NCBI GenBank assembly: GCA_020629845.1
Contig: JAHDCQ010000005.1
Span: forward strand, 23,744 to 56,642
Origin: Saprospiraceae bacterium
GTDB lineage: Bacteria; Bacteroidota; Bacteroidia; Chitinophagales; Saprospiraceae
DNA length: 32,899 nucleotides
Direction: 5' to 3'
In this document: positions 8,228 through 17,135 of the stretch, in pieces
Numbering within the stretch: the first letter of the stretch is position 1
Layout: each line of letters begins with the position of its first letter
Position numbers and translations under genes: made by a program
The notes under the pieces: model-generated
Databases searched by the model: none
Seen by the model: the letters and a program-made list of their open reading frames with translations, nothing else
Told to the model about the DNA's origin: nothing

Positions 8228-10017
8228 TCTATTGTAACCGTAGTCTGCGTCATCACCCCAAGATGATTACGGTGCTTTACGGCAATGTGATACTCTCCTG
8301 CTGCTACTCCTTTAAAATTCATCGGAATACCGTCTGGCTCTACAATGTTGCCATCACGTTGTACTAAGCCTGCTCGTGTTGCAATTACATTATTCGTAGC
8401 ATCACGCAGTTCTACCAACACCCAATCTACTAAGGCATTATTTCCTTCCACACTCAGCATATTATCAGTAACTCTTGCCCCTGCATTTTGTATGCCAGTA
8501 CGACCTAGTGTAGTGTAAGGTTCTGTAGATGGGATTACGCTTGCTGTACGTAAACCATCATTCATCATACCATCAGTAGTTTCATATGCTCCTTGTAAAA
8601 ATACTTTGATAGTAACAGGTAAGGTATGTGTAAAATGCAGTTTGGCTACCCCTATAGCCTCTTCACCTTCACCTGTATAAAATAGATAAAGTTGTCCGTC
8701 GGTGTCTTTAAATACATAGGGGTCACGCAGTTGTCGTCTATTGATAGCGGAGCCTCCTGCGGAGTATGTAATATCCAAGTCTGCGCCTTCCCAATCTTCC
8801 TCAGGTTCTAGTATGAGGTCTTCCATATTCATTCTACGTGTCCATTTAGTAGGGTCAAGTCGTTCTTCTTCTGTCAATCCAGCTAAATCGAAAACTACCA
8901 ATACAACACTTTCAGGCGCATCACCTCTACCTGTATAAAGTAGATAAATCCTATCTCTATCATTTACTGGGTCGTGGTAGATGGCAGAATGCCGAGGACT
9001 ATCATAAGAAGTGCCCGTAATACGTCTTAAATCCCCGTCGGGGCGTATGGCTAAGGAGGCTTCAATTTGATATAAAGGATTCTGACTATTCGGAATGCGT
9101 GTCCACCACGGATTAGCGAGTGGGTCAGTAGGATTCCAAAGTCCTCCTTCTTCCTCTCCATTGGAAATAAGCGCAGGCGCATCTCCAAGTGTTAAAGAAG
9201 GAGCTTTGTAGAGGTCGCCTCTATTAGCGAAAGCAAAGGTTTGCATGATAGATTGTCCATTTGCTTCTCCTTCTATTTCAAAGGTACGGAAGTAAAAAAA
9301 GCCTGGTATCACTGGAAAAGGACCTTGGCCTACTTCTCCGCCTTCGGTTTGTATATTAAAGTTAAGTCCAAATTTGGAACTAGCTACAAAGGTTTCCTGT
9401 ATGAACGTACCTACACCATAACGGTAGCCATGGAAATACATAATAATACGTTCATTTACATTATCTACCACCACATCAGGCGATGCTATGTGTTGGCCAA
9501 ATGTATAGTCTTCGTTAATGGTTAAAGTACTGCTATTATCTCCTAGACTTAAGTCTAATACTCCATCTCCAGGGCTATAAAATCCCGTATAGTCGCCTGT
9601 AAAGCCCCAACCTTGGTCAGGGGCAAAGCCATAATTGAATAGATGCCAAGGACCATCTATGTATTGCGCCCAAGCTAGGCGAATAGATTTGCCGCCATGA
9701 TGTCCAAAATACATATAGTAATTAGCATCCTTATGTGTTTTAGCATATTCTGGTATCCAATCTGGTACTCGAATGACTGAAGGGCCATTGATGTTTAGCA
9801 AGCTGCTAGTAGCACTAACATTGGAGTTCACCCCAGCACTAACCATAAAGGTGTTTTCGTCAATAATGGGATCATTAATGGTCATAGTGGACGGATCACC
9901 ATCTAGGCGTTCCACTTCAAACGTTTGACCAAATAAGTTAAATGATAGCAGTGAAAAGATAATTAAAACATTAGCTTTAACATGGAAACAAATGTTTCTT
10001 TTCATTATACTTTGCAT
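8224..10017 (-). CDS. Secreted five-bladed beta-propeller-like protein with C-terminal Saprospira-type beta domain
   Basis: A 597-residue secreted protein. A signal peptide covers roughly residues 1-31 (hydrophobic core then LFGQ). Residues about 35-460 have recurring aspartate- and tryptophan-rich strands, including SPDVVVDNVNERIIMYFHG, SPRHSAIYHDPVNDRDRIYLLYTG and LRDPYVFKDTDGQLYLFYTGEGE. These look like blades of a glycosyl-hydrolase family 43/117-type propeller. Residues about 470-597 (VFLQGAYETTDGMMNDGLRT, then NALVDWVLVELRD and HRNHLGVMT) form a domain common at the end of Saprospiraceae surface proteins. A catalytic role on a polysaccharide is inference; no complete catalytic set was confirmed. 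A second ATG at 10005 is an equally good start. No clear T9SS sorting tail is present. Confidence 0.72.
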   Translation of the reverse strand: MQSIMKRNICFHVKANVLIIFSLLSFNLFGQTFEVERLDGDPSTMTINDPIIDENTFMVSAGVNSNVSATSSLLNINGPSVIRVPDWIPEYAKTHKDANYYMYFGHHGGKSIRLAWAQYIDGPWHLFNYGFAPDQGWGFTGDYTGFYSPGDGVLDLSLGDNSSTLTINEDYTFGQHIASPDVVVDNVNERIIMYFHGYRYGVGTFIQETFVASSKFGLNFNIQTEGGEVGQGPFPVIPGFFYFRTFEIEGEANGQSIMQTFAFANRGDLYKAPSLTLGDAPALISNGEEEGGLWNPTDPLANPWWTRIPNSQNPLYQIEASLAIRPDGDLRRITGTSYDSPRHSAIYHDPVNDRDRIYLLYTGRGDAPESVVLVVFDLAGLTEEERLDPTKWTRRMNMEDLILEPEEDWEGADLDITYSAGGSAINRRQLRDPYVFKDTDGQLYLFYTGEGEEAIGVAKLHFTHTLPVTIKVFLQGAYETTDGMMNDGLRTASVIPSTEPYTTLGRTGIQNAGARVTDNMLSVEGNNALVDWVLVELRDATNNVIATRAGLVQRDGNIVEPDGIPMNFKGVAAGEYHIAVKHRNHLGVMTQTTVTID

Positions 10018-10090
10018 TATAAGCGTAAAGAAGTTAAATTAACATCACAAATATAAAAAAAATCTATCTAATTATTTTGTATGTCTATAA

Positions 10091-10123
10091 GTTGTTTATT
10101 AACAATTACTTGTCTTAACTTTG
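10091..10123 (+). promoter_or_regulatory. Possible Bacteroidota-type promoter upstream of the PorU-like gene
   Basis: A GTTG at 10091-10094 is followed 21 bp later by TAACTTTG (10116-10123), matching the TAnnTTTG -7 consensus. The 200-bp divergent region between the propeller and PorU-like genes must hold promoters for both. The -33 element is imperfect, so the call is weak. Confidence 0.3.
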
Positions 10124-10218
10124 ACAATCTTTTGAAACATTTGTTGTCGCTTATAGATATAAGTAAGTATACCTTTATCGTTACATTTTATATAGAGACA
10201 TTACTAGAATAAAAATAT

Positions 10219-13200
10219 ATGAAAAAAATTACCCTCATCCTAGTTGTATTGTCCTATTGCTACACGTACAGTCACGCACAAATGCCGATTGGTGGAGATA
10301 CCTATTACGGAAATGAGTGGATTGATTATGAGCAGCAATATGTCAAGATTAATTTAGCAGAAAATGGCATTTATCGTATAGCTTACGATGAACTCGTCCA
10401 ATCTGGCGCTTTTAGTGGAGGCGTATTACCTAGAGGGAATCAATTGCAACTTTTTTATATGGGGCAGGAAGTGCCGCTATTTGCTAGTTCGACAGGCCAA
10501 TTAGATGAGACAGATTATATAGAATTCTATGGAGAAAAATTGGATGGCTGGCTCGACCAGTTTTTATATCCTAACTCTGAGCATCAAATAAATCCTGCTT
10601 ATAGTCTTTTCACAGATACTTCTGCTTATTTTCTGACATGGCGTGAAGAGGCATCCAATATTCGTTATCAAAATACCATTAACGACCTTTCTAATCCACC
10701 AAGCAAAGAAGCATTTTGCCGATATACTTCTGAGCTTGTTTTTAAGGATAGATATGAGAATGGACAAGGATCAAGTGAGGCTATTTCGTGCCGTTACGAT
10801 TTAGCCGAGGGCTACACTAGTCCTAAGTCTACACGACGAAACTTAGATTTTTCTACGCCACATATTCATACTACTAATCATCAGGCAAACTTATTTTTAC
10901 AACTGTCTACAGCTAGTAGAGGGACGCATGATTTGGCAGTCGTTTTGGAGGGAGATACTTTGTTGAATGATAATTTCTTTGACTGGGATTTGAAGAAATA
11001 TACAATCGATTTCAATTCTGATAAGCTTAGTTCTGCTACGAATACTATATCCACACTACTACAAGCAGAAGGTGGCAGGTTAGTTGTAGGTATGGCAAAC
11101 TTAGAGTATAATAGGACTTTTGAGTTTGATGATGAAGATTATGCGACCTTTACACTAACGGCAAGCAACGCTCGCCAATATCTTGAAATAAATGACTTTA
11201 AGCACGAAGGAGTAGCACCGATACTCTATGATATAAATAATGATATCCGAATAGTACCTACTATAGATAATGGAGTGCTGAAAGTAGTACTTCCCGCTAC
11301 TGAACAAGCTAAAAAATGTATTTTAATAGGGCAACAGGCACTAAAGCAAGTGAGCAAAATAGAAGCTGTTGAAATGATTCCATTCGATTTTGAGCAGGGT
11401 GACTACGATTACATTATTCTTACTCACCCACTACTTTTTGATGATGGGAATGGTGTGAATTATGTACAACAATACGCTGATTATAGAGCAAGCCAGCTAG
11501 GAGGTGGATACAAGCCAATCATTGTAGATGTGACGCAACTCTACGATCAGTTTGGCTATGGTATTGATAGGCATGAAGTGTCCATGCGAAATTTTTTGAA
11601 ACTAGCTTCCGAAAACTGGGAGAGCGAGCATTTATTTATTCTTGCTAAAGGCATGGATAAACATAAAATGCGCATCAATCCTGAACAATGGCAACGTTTT
11701 AGTCTAGTACCTACCTTTGGTTTTCCCCATTCGGATTATCTAATGGTGATGGATAACGATAGCTCCATACCCTGGATGGCAGTAGGACGTATAGCTGCTT
11801 ACACCCCTCAACAAGTAAAACTTTACTTGGATAAAGTAAAAGAGTTTGAAAATGCAGGCAGAAATGCCCCACAAACAATAAAAGATAAGGCCTGGCAAAA
11901 ACGCGTATTGCACTTTGGTGGAGGTGATATTGATATTCAGAACTTTATTCGTAATGATTTAAACAGAATAAAAGACACCATTTCTCAAGGGCAGTATGGA
12001 GCAGATGTAATCTCCTTTTTCAAAAACTCAACTGATGTATTACAAGATGCCCCCGCCGACGAAGTGGAAGCTTACATAGAAAATGGCGCAGGAATGCTTA
12101 CTTTCTTTGGACACTCTGCACCAAATACCCTAGACTTCAATATTGCGAATCCGAGAGTGTATCAGAATAAAGGGAAGTATCCTATTTTTTATGCGATTGG
12201 TTGTAATACGAATAGAGTGTTTGATTTGGAATCAACACTTAGTGAAGATTATGTATTGATTAAAGATCAGGGAGCAATCGCTTTCTTTGGTTCTACCTGG
12301 GTAACGCAGCTAGGGTTATTGAGCCGTTATGCAGGCTTTTTATACAGCAATTTAGCAAATGAATTTTATGGCGAACCCATAGGTACTGTTATCAAAGAAA
12401 GTATAAAGGATTTTGGAACGAATTCTTTCTTTAGTGTAGAACAAATCCGACAAGTACTGATGCTACATGGCGATCCTGCCTTAAAAATTTACCCACATGC
12501 TGCACCCGACTATTTAGTAGATGTAGAAAAAAGTAATGTATACCCTGATTTGGTGAATCTAAAATCAGATAGTTTCCAACTCAATCTTACGATTACAAAT
12601 ATAGGAAAAGCTATAGCTGATTCTATTAATGTGCGGCTAGAGCATTTGCTTCCATCAGGTAAATTAGTACCCTTGCAGACGCTTCGATTAGCCGCGCCTG
12701 CCTTTGAGTTGCAACAAAGTATTACATTACCGTTTTTAGAAAAAGTAGGCGCAATTGGGAGAAATCAAATTGTTGTTACAGTAGACGTAGATGATGAGAT
12801 AGTAGAACGTCCTATCGCTGCAGAGGATAATAATCAAGACCGTATTCCATTTTTTGCTATTTCGGATGATATAGAACCAGTCTATCCTGCTGAATTTAGC
12901 ATTGTCAATGTAGAAGATATAACGCTTACAGCATCCACTAATAATGCTTTTTCAGAAGTATTTCAGTATTATTTTGAAATAGATACTACTACCAATTTCA
13001 ATAGTTCATTAAAGCAGGATGCAATCATAAGTGACTCAGGAGGTGTAATAGAATGGACACCCAATATAAACTGGGAATCGGAGCGGGTATACTATTGGCG
13101 TGTCAGCATTGATAGTACAAGTACGAATGGGAAAGGTTTCAATTGGAAAAATAGCTCTTTTACCTATATCCTAAATGGTAGTGAAGGCTGGAATCAAGGA

Positions 13201-15225
13201 CATCATTATCAATACCTAGCTGATGACTTTGAAACACTAGTTATTGACTCTTTGACTAGAGCATGGAAATTCGGAGAATTCACCAGAAATGTACTCATTA
13301 GAGCTAGTGCTTTTCAAAATGGTGTTGCCCCTGGTGGTTTGGACTTGTTAGAAGTAGCTTTATTTGAGAATGGATTTCGGCAGTTTTCAGCTACACCTGG
13401 GCCATGTGCTACGCCTGAACAGATTTTACTAGTTGAATACGATCCCGTTTCCTTAGAACGTGATATTTATCTACCACCATTAGGAGAAACGCCAAACTGT
13501 AAGAATAAAGAAATTAATTGGTACATCTTTCATCCGAAAAAGCAGGAAGATCGTGCAAAATTCATAGAGACTATCCAAAATATTGAATCAGGTCGCTATG
13601 TTGCACTCTTTACAGCACAACGGATGAATAGTGATTATGGCGCACACGAATGGGAGTTGGATGCTTCAGTCTTGGGTACAGATATTTTTACCGTTTTAGA
13701 AGAGCAAGGTGCACGTCAGGTGAGAGCCTTAATAGATAATCAAACACCCTATATTTTTATATTCAAAAAAGATGATCCTAGTTTCTTACCCGTAGAACGT
13801 CATGCTACAGAGCGCGGGGATATTATAGAAGGAAGCACGGATTTGAAAGGAATAAATTCTAAAGGAAGTATTCGTTCTACTTTAATTGGACCAACTCAAG
13901 AGTGGAATCGTTTAGAATGGAGTGTTGGGCAGCAAGACAAGAGCGATAAGGTTTTTGTAAATGTGTATGGTGTTAAAGAAGATGGTACAGAAGATCCGCT
14001 TAATCTACTTGTGGAAGAAAGAGTTGTAAGCCTGAGTTACATAAATGCAGATACCTACCCTTACCTACGTTTAGAAATGGTATTCGAGGATGAAGGATTT
14101 CGCACGCCTACACCCATCAATTATTGGAGAGTCTTCTATAAACCACTCTTAGATTTGGCCTTAGCACCAAATAAGCATCTGGTTTTCAACTCAGATACTT
14201 TAGCGCAAGGCGATCCATTACAATTGGAGTTAGCAGTAGCTAACATAAGTGCTATAAAATCAGATAGTCTTTTGATGCAATATGCTATCATTGATTCACG
14301 CAACAATGAGTTGAAATACCTCACACGCGAACGGCCGTTGCAGCGAAAAGATAGCTTAATCGCTCTCTTTGAAACCTCTACGAGTGATTTGAAAGGGCCA
14401 CATCGCTTGATAGTAGAAACGAGTTCTATAGATGGACAAAAAGAACTCAATACGTTCAATAACATAGGCGCAAAAGAGTTTTATGTCCAATCAGATAGGC
14501 GCAACCCTTTATTAGATGTGACTTTCGATGGCGTACGGATTATGAATGGCGATATTGTTTCCGCAAAGCCTGAGATTATGATTTATCTGCGCGATGAAAA
14601 TAAGTTTCTGGCCTTGAATGATACCTCCTTGATGGAAGTGAAAGTAGTTTTCCCCTCAGGAGAAGTACGGGCGTTTAATTTTGATCATCCAGATGTTAAT
14701 TTCTATCCGCCCACTCAGGCAGAGTTAGAAACGCGAAATGAAGCACGGGTGAGTCTTCGACACGAATTTCCTGAAAATGGTACCTACCAATTGCAAGTGC
14801 AAGCAGAAGATCGCTCGGGTAATGATGCAGGAGACTATATGTATACTGTAGATTTTGAGATTATCCGTGAAAATAGAATCTCGAATGTCTTGAATTATCC
14901 GAATCCGTTTTCTACCTCCACGCAGTTTGTATTTACACTTACTGGTGAGGAAGTACCACAGGATTTGAAAATTCAAATCATGACCGTATCTGGTCAAGTG
15001 ATTCGGGAGATAGATGCTGCAGAACTTGGCGCGCTCCGTATCGGAAGAAATATTTCAGAATTCCGTTGGGATGGCACAGATCAATTTGGTGATAAATTGG
15101 CGAATGGTGTTTACCTCTATCGTGTAATGATACGGGATGCAAATGGCGAAGCTTACGAAAAATTTGATACGCAAACCGACCAGTATTTCTTCCAAAATAT
15201 TGGGAAGATGGTGATTTTGAGGTAG
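10219..15225 (+). CDS. PorU-like gingipain-family (C25) peptidase with type IX C-terminal domain
   Basis: A 1668-residue exported protein. Residues 1-20 are a signal peptide. The N-terminal region has the YVKI-x-GIYRIAYDEL and DYIEFYGEKLDG motifs of PorU. The C25 peptidase domain (about 390-790) keeps the catalytic pair: H632 in FFGHSAPN and C662 in YAIGCNTNRV. Long Ig-like regions follow, and the C-terminus (YPNPF at 1560, then a FlgD-like WDGTDQFGDKLANGVYLYRV fold) ends in IGKMVILR. PorU is the T9SS sortase that removes sorting domains and attaches cargo to A-LPS. This one is longer than the roughly 1150-1300 residues of standard PorU and resembles the long paralogue sometimes called PorU2. 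No porV lies beside it, so it may be a paralogue with a specialised role. Confidence 0.82.
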   Translation: MKKITLILVVLSYCYTYSHAQMPIGGDTYYGNEWIDYEQQYVKINLAENGIYRIAYDELVQSGAFSGGVLPRGNQLQLFYMGQEVPLFASSTGQLDETDYIEFYGEKLDGWLDQFLYPNSEHQINPAYSLFTDTSAYFLTWREEASNIRYQNTINDLSNPPSKEAFCRYTSELVFKDRYENGQGSSEAISCRYDLAEGYTSPKSTRRNLDFSTPHIHTTNHQANLFLQLSTASRGTHDLAVVLEGDTLLNDNFFDWDLKKYTIDFNSDKLSSATNTISTLLQAEGGRLVVGMANLEYNRTFEFDDEDYATFTLTASNARQYLEINDFKHEGVAPILYDINNDIRIVPTIDNGVLKVVLPATEQAKKCILIGQQALKQVSKIEAVEMIPFDFEQGDYDYIILTHPLLFDDGNGVNYVQQYADYRASQLGGGYKPIIVDVTQLYDQFGYGIDRHEVSMRNFLKLASENWESEHLFILAKGMDKHKMRINPEQWQRFSLVPTFGFPHSDYLMVMDNDSSIPWMAVGRIAAYTPQQVKLYLDKVKEFENAGRNAPQTIKDKAWQKRVLHFGGGDIDIQNFIRNDLNRIKDTISQGQYGADVISFFKNSTDVLQDAPADEVEAYIENGAGMLTFFGHSAPNTLDFNIANPRVYQNKGKYPIFYAIGCNTNRVFDLESTLSEDYVLIKDQGAIAFFGSTWVTQLGLLSRYAGFLYSNLANEFYGEPIGTVIKESIKDFGTNSFFSVEQIRQVLMLHGDPALKIYPHAAPDYLVDVEKSNVYPDLVNLKSDSFQLNLTITNIGKAIADSINVRLEHLLPSGKLVPLQTLRLAAPAFELQQSITLPFLEKVGAIGRNQIVVTVDVDDEIVERPIAAEDNNQDRIPFFAISDDIEPVYPAEFSIVNVEDITLTASTNNAFSEVFQYYFEIDTTTNFNSSLKQDAIISDSGGVIEWTPNINWESERVYYWRVSIDSTSTNGKGFNWKNSSFTYILNGSEGWNQGHHYQYLADDFETLVIDSLTRAWKFGEFTRNVLIRASAFQNGVAPGGLDLLEVALFENGFRQFSATPGPCATPEQILLVEYDPVSLERDIYLPPLGETPNCKNKEINWYIFHPKKQEDRAKFIETIQNIESGRYVALFTAQRMNSDYGAHEWELDASVLGTDIFTVLEEQGARQVRALIDNQTPYIFIFKKDDPSFLPVERHATERGDIIEGSTDLKGINSKGSIRSTLIGPTQEWNRLEWSVGQQDKSDKVFVNVYGVKEDGTEDPLNLLVEERVVSLSYINADTYPYLRLEMVFEDEGFRTPTPINYWRVFYKPLLDLALAPNKHLVFNSDTLAQGDPLQLELAVANISAIKSDSLLMQYAIIDSRNNELKYLTRERPLQRKDSLIALFETSTSDLKGPHRLIVETSSIDGQKELNTFNNIGAKEFYVQSDRRNPLLDVTFDGVRIMNGDIVSAKPEIMIYLRDENKFLALNDTSLMEVKVVFPSGEVRAFNFDHPDVNFYPPTQAELETRNEARVSLRHEFPENGTYQLQVQAEDRSGNDAGDYMYTVDFEIIRENRISNVLNYPNPFSTSTQFVFTLTGEEVPQDLKIQIMTVSGQVIREIDAAELGALRIGRNISEFRWDGTDQFGDKLANGVYLYRVMIRDANGEAYEKFDTQTDQYFFQNIGKMVILR

Positions 15226-15243
15226 CATGAAATAAAAAATAAG

Positions 15244-15426
15244 GTAACTATTTAGAGGAGAGAGCAGAGACCGTCCTTTGGACTGAGAGAACAGAGAATT
15301 ACAAGCATTTTTTCTTTTCTCCTTAGTAGTATTTGGAATATCCTGTCTCTCTTCTCTCAATGAGCAAATCGAATGGTCTCTCCTCCCTGCCCGACGGCAG
15401 GCGGGTCTGCTCTACTAAATAGTTAC
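15244..15426. mobile_element. 183-bp MITE-like element with 12-bp terminal inverted repeats and 8-bp target duplication
   Basis: Perfect 12-bp terminal inverted repeats (GTAACTATTTAG at 15244-15255 and its complement at 15415-15426) enclose 159 bp without a credible gene. The identical octamer AAAATAAG directly abuts both ends (15236-15243 and 15427-15434), as expected of a target-site duplication. The arms continue with imperfect complementarity (GAGCAGA-rich), and the element contains a small GTCC/GGAC hairpin and a CCTGCC/GGCAGG hairpin. It encodes no transposase, so it would be a non-autonomous element mobilised in trans. It sits between the PorU-like gene and that gene's terminator. Confidence 0.72.
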
Positions 15427-15451
15427 AAAATAAGATTTTTATAAAAGAGTG

Positions 15452-15482
15452 AAAGCCAAAGCTAGGTATTAGCTTTGGCTTT
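15452..15482 (+). terminator. Strong rho-independent-type terminator
   Basis: A perfect 13-bp stem (AAAGCCAAAGCTA, loop GGTAT, TAGCTTTGGCTTT) ending in T residues lies 23 bp upstream of the epimerase ATG. It most likely terminates the PorU-like transcript, now separated from it by the MITE-like element. Its closeness to the next start leaves almost no room for an epimerase promoter, so partial readthrough or attenuation is possible. Confidence 0.8.
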
Positions 15483-15505
15483 TATTGTTGTACTTAACTT
15501 TCTGA

Positions 15506-16528
15506 ATGAAAATACTCGTAACAGGAACAGCAGGGTTCATAGGTTTCCATCTAGCCAAACAATTACTAGAGCAAGGCCACGAAGTAGTAGGCCTCGACCG
15601 CATCAATGACTATTACGACCTTAATCTGAAATATGCCCGTCTAGCACAAACAGGCATTGCAAAAGACCAAATTCGCTACAACCGCATCGTAGAGAGTGAA
15701 AAGTATCCCAAATATCGTTTTATCTCTATTAACCTAGAAGATGCCTTGCGTGTGAGTCTGCTTTTTCAGCAAGAAAAATTCGATGCGGTTTGCCACTTAG
15801 CTGCTCAAGCGGGTGTGCGCTATAGTATCGAAAATCCGCATACCTATATAGAGAGTAATATCACAGGCTTCATTAATATCCTAGAAGCTTGTCGCTACAA
15901 TCCTGTGCAACACCTCGTGTATGCGAGTAGCTCTAGTGTATATGGGGCAAATAAAAATATCCCTTTCACCACTTCGGATAGAGTAGATAAACCTGTTTCC
16001 CTTTATGCAGCTACTAAAAAAAGCAATGAACTGATGGCGCATACCTACAGCCATCTTTTCAAAATACCGACTACAGGACTGCGTTTTTTTACTGTATATG
16101 GGCCATGGGGCCGACCCGATATGGCTTACTTCCTGTTTGTGAATGCCATACTGAAAGGCAAACCCATCAAAGTATTTAATCATGGCAATATGGCGCGCGA
16201 TTTTACCTATGTAGATGATGTGGTAGAAGGCGTAATAAAAGTATTGCACCAAGCACCCAAAGCAGATAATCCTTTGCCCTATCGTATTTATAATATCGGT
16301 AATAATGCGCCCGTACGCTTACTAGATTTTATAGAAGCTATTGAGAACGCGCTTGGGCAAAAAGCAGAAAAGCAATTTCTACCCATGCAGCCAGGAGATG
16401 TAGAACAAACCTACGCCGATGTGCAAGCCCTTATGGAAGAGTTTGACTATCGCCCAAGTACACCGATTCAGGATGGAATCAATAAATTTGTAACTTGGTA
16501 TAAGGATTTCTACAAAATAGATGACTAA
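15506..16528 (+). CDS. UDP-glucuronate 4-epimerase (extended SDR family)
   Basis: A 340-residue NAD-dependent sugar-nucleotide epimerase. It has the Rossmann motif GTAGFIG (7-13), the D31 that selects NAD, the catalytic SSSSVYG region (141-147) and the Y167-x-x-x-K171 pair. FFTVYGPWGRPDMAYF and the NDYYDLNLKYARL region are diagnostic of enzymes converting UDP-glucuronate to UDP-galacturonate, rather than of GalE. The product feeds surface polysaccharide or LPS synthesis, in keeping with the flippase and sulfotransferases upstream. Its stop overlaps or abuts the start of the DUF1214 gene, so the two are coupled. Confidence 0.88.
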   Translation: MKILVTGTAGFIGFHLAKQLLEQGHEVVGLDRINDYYDLNLKYARLAQTGIAKDQIRYNRIVESEKYPKYRFISINLEDALRVSLLFQQEKFDAVCHLAAQAGVRYSIENPHTYIESNITGFINILEACRYNPVQHLVYASSSSVYGANKNIPFTTSDRVDKPVSLYAATKKSNELMAHTYSHLFKIPTTGLRFFTVYGPWGRPDMAYFLFVNAILKGKPIKVFNHGNMARDFTYVDDVVEGVIKVLHQAPKADNPLPYRIYNIGNNAPVRLLDFIEAIENALGQKAEKQFLPMQPGDVEQTYADVQALMEEFDYRPSTPIQDGINKFVTWYKDFYKIDD

Positions 16529-17135
16529 TATGCGGTTGAAAGCTATTCTTATTCCCTTGCTTATTGTTATAACTGCTGCTTTCCTAGGCAGCGGCTACGC
16601 TATACATAGCTTACGAAGCACAAAACAAGAGTACACCATTCAAAATGCTTGTTGGCGGGTGAATAAAAAGATGGATTTACAAGACTCTCATCAACGTGCC
16701 TTAGTTGCTATGATTGGACTATTTGCCCTACGAGAAAGTGAAGTACTCTATTTTGTCGCCAGCGAAGATAGCGAAGGACGACCGCTTGATGCCCAATACG
16801 ATTATGTGCTAGAAGGCTTAGAAATGGATGCGCGCTACTGGAGCTATACGCTGTATGGAGCAGACTTTTTTTTAGTAAAAAATGAAGCAAATAAGTTCGG
16901 TTTCAATATGGATAATGTGCAATACGATGAAGCTCCTGCACATGAGGAATACCCAAGCAATAGAAAGAAAACCTACACTATTCAAATCTCATCTACACCG
17001 AAAACGCATAATTGGTTGCCATCCAGCAAAGAAGGGCAATTTCATATTAATTTGAGAATGTATAATCCAGAGAAAAGTGTGTACGAAAACCTTGACAGCA
17101 TTAGTTTGCCCACCATCAGAAGGATAGAACAATGA
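16521..17135 (+). CDS. DUF1214-domain membrane-anchored protein
   Basis: A 204-residue protein with one N-terminal membrane segment (about 6-27). Its C-terminal half fits DUF1214: ARYWSYTLYGADFFLVKN, then NWLPSSKEGQFHINLRMYNPE, matching the family's R-x-W-S-x-T-x-Y and N-W-L-P-x-P-x-G-x-F signatures. The ATG at 16521 overlaps the epimerase stop by eight bases; an in-frame ATG at 16530 directly follows that stop and is equally plausible. Its stop overlaps the next gene by ATGA, so the DUF1214 and DUF1254 halves are translated as a pair. The biochemical function of these families is not established. Confidence 0.8.
   Translation: MTNMRLKAILIPLLIVITAAFLGSGYAIHSLRSTKQEYTIQNACWRVNKKMDLQDSHQRALVAMIGLFALRESEVLYFVASEDSEGRPLDAQYDYVLEGLEMDARYWSYTLYGADFFLVKNEANKFGFNMDNVQYDEAPAHEEYPSNRKKTYTIQISSTPKTHNWLPSSKEGQFHINLRMYNPEKSVYENLDSISLPTIRRIEQ

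Noticed and set aside
14136-14997. Open frames of 90-109 codons on the minus strand inside the PorU-like gene
   Set aside because: They have no recognisable domains or start context and lie wholly within a well-supported gene on the other strand.
15055-15360. A 101-codon minus-strand frame covering the left part of the MITE-like element
   Set aside because: It runs from inside the PorU-like coding end into the element, has no domain resemblance, and is explained by low stop density.
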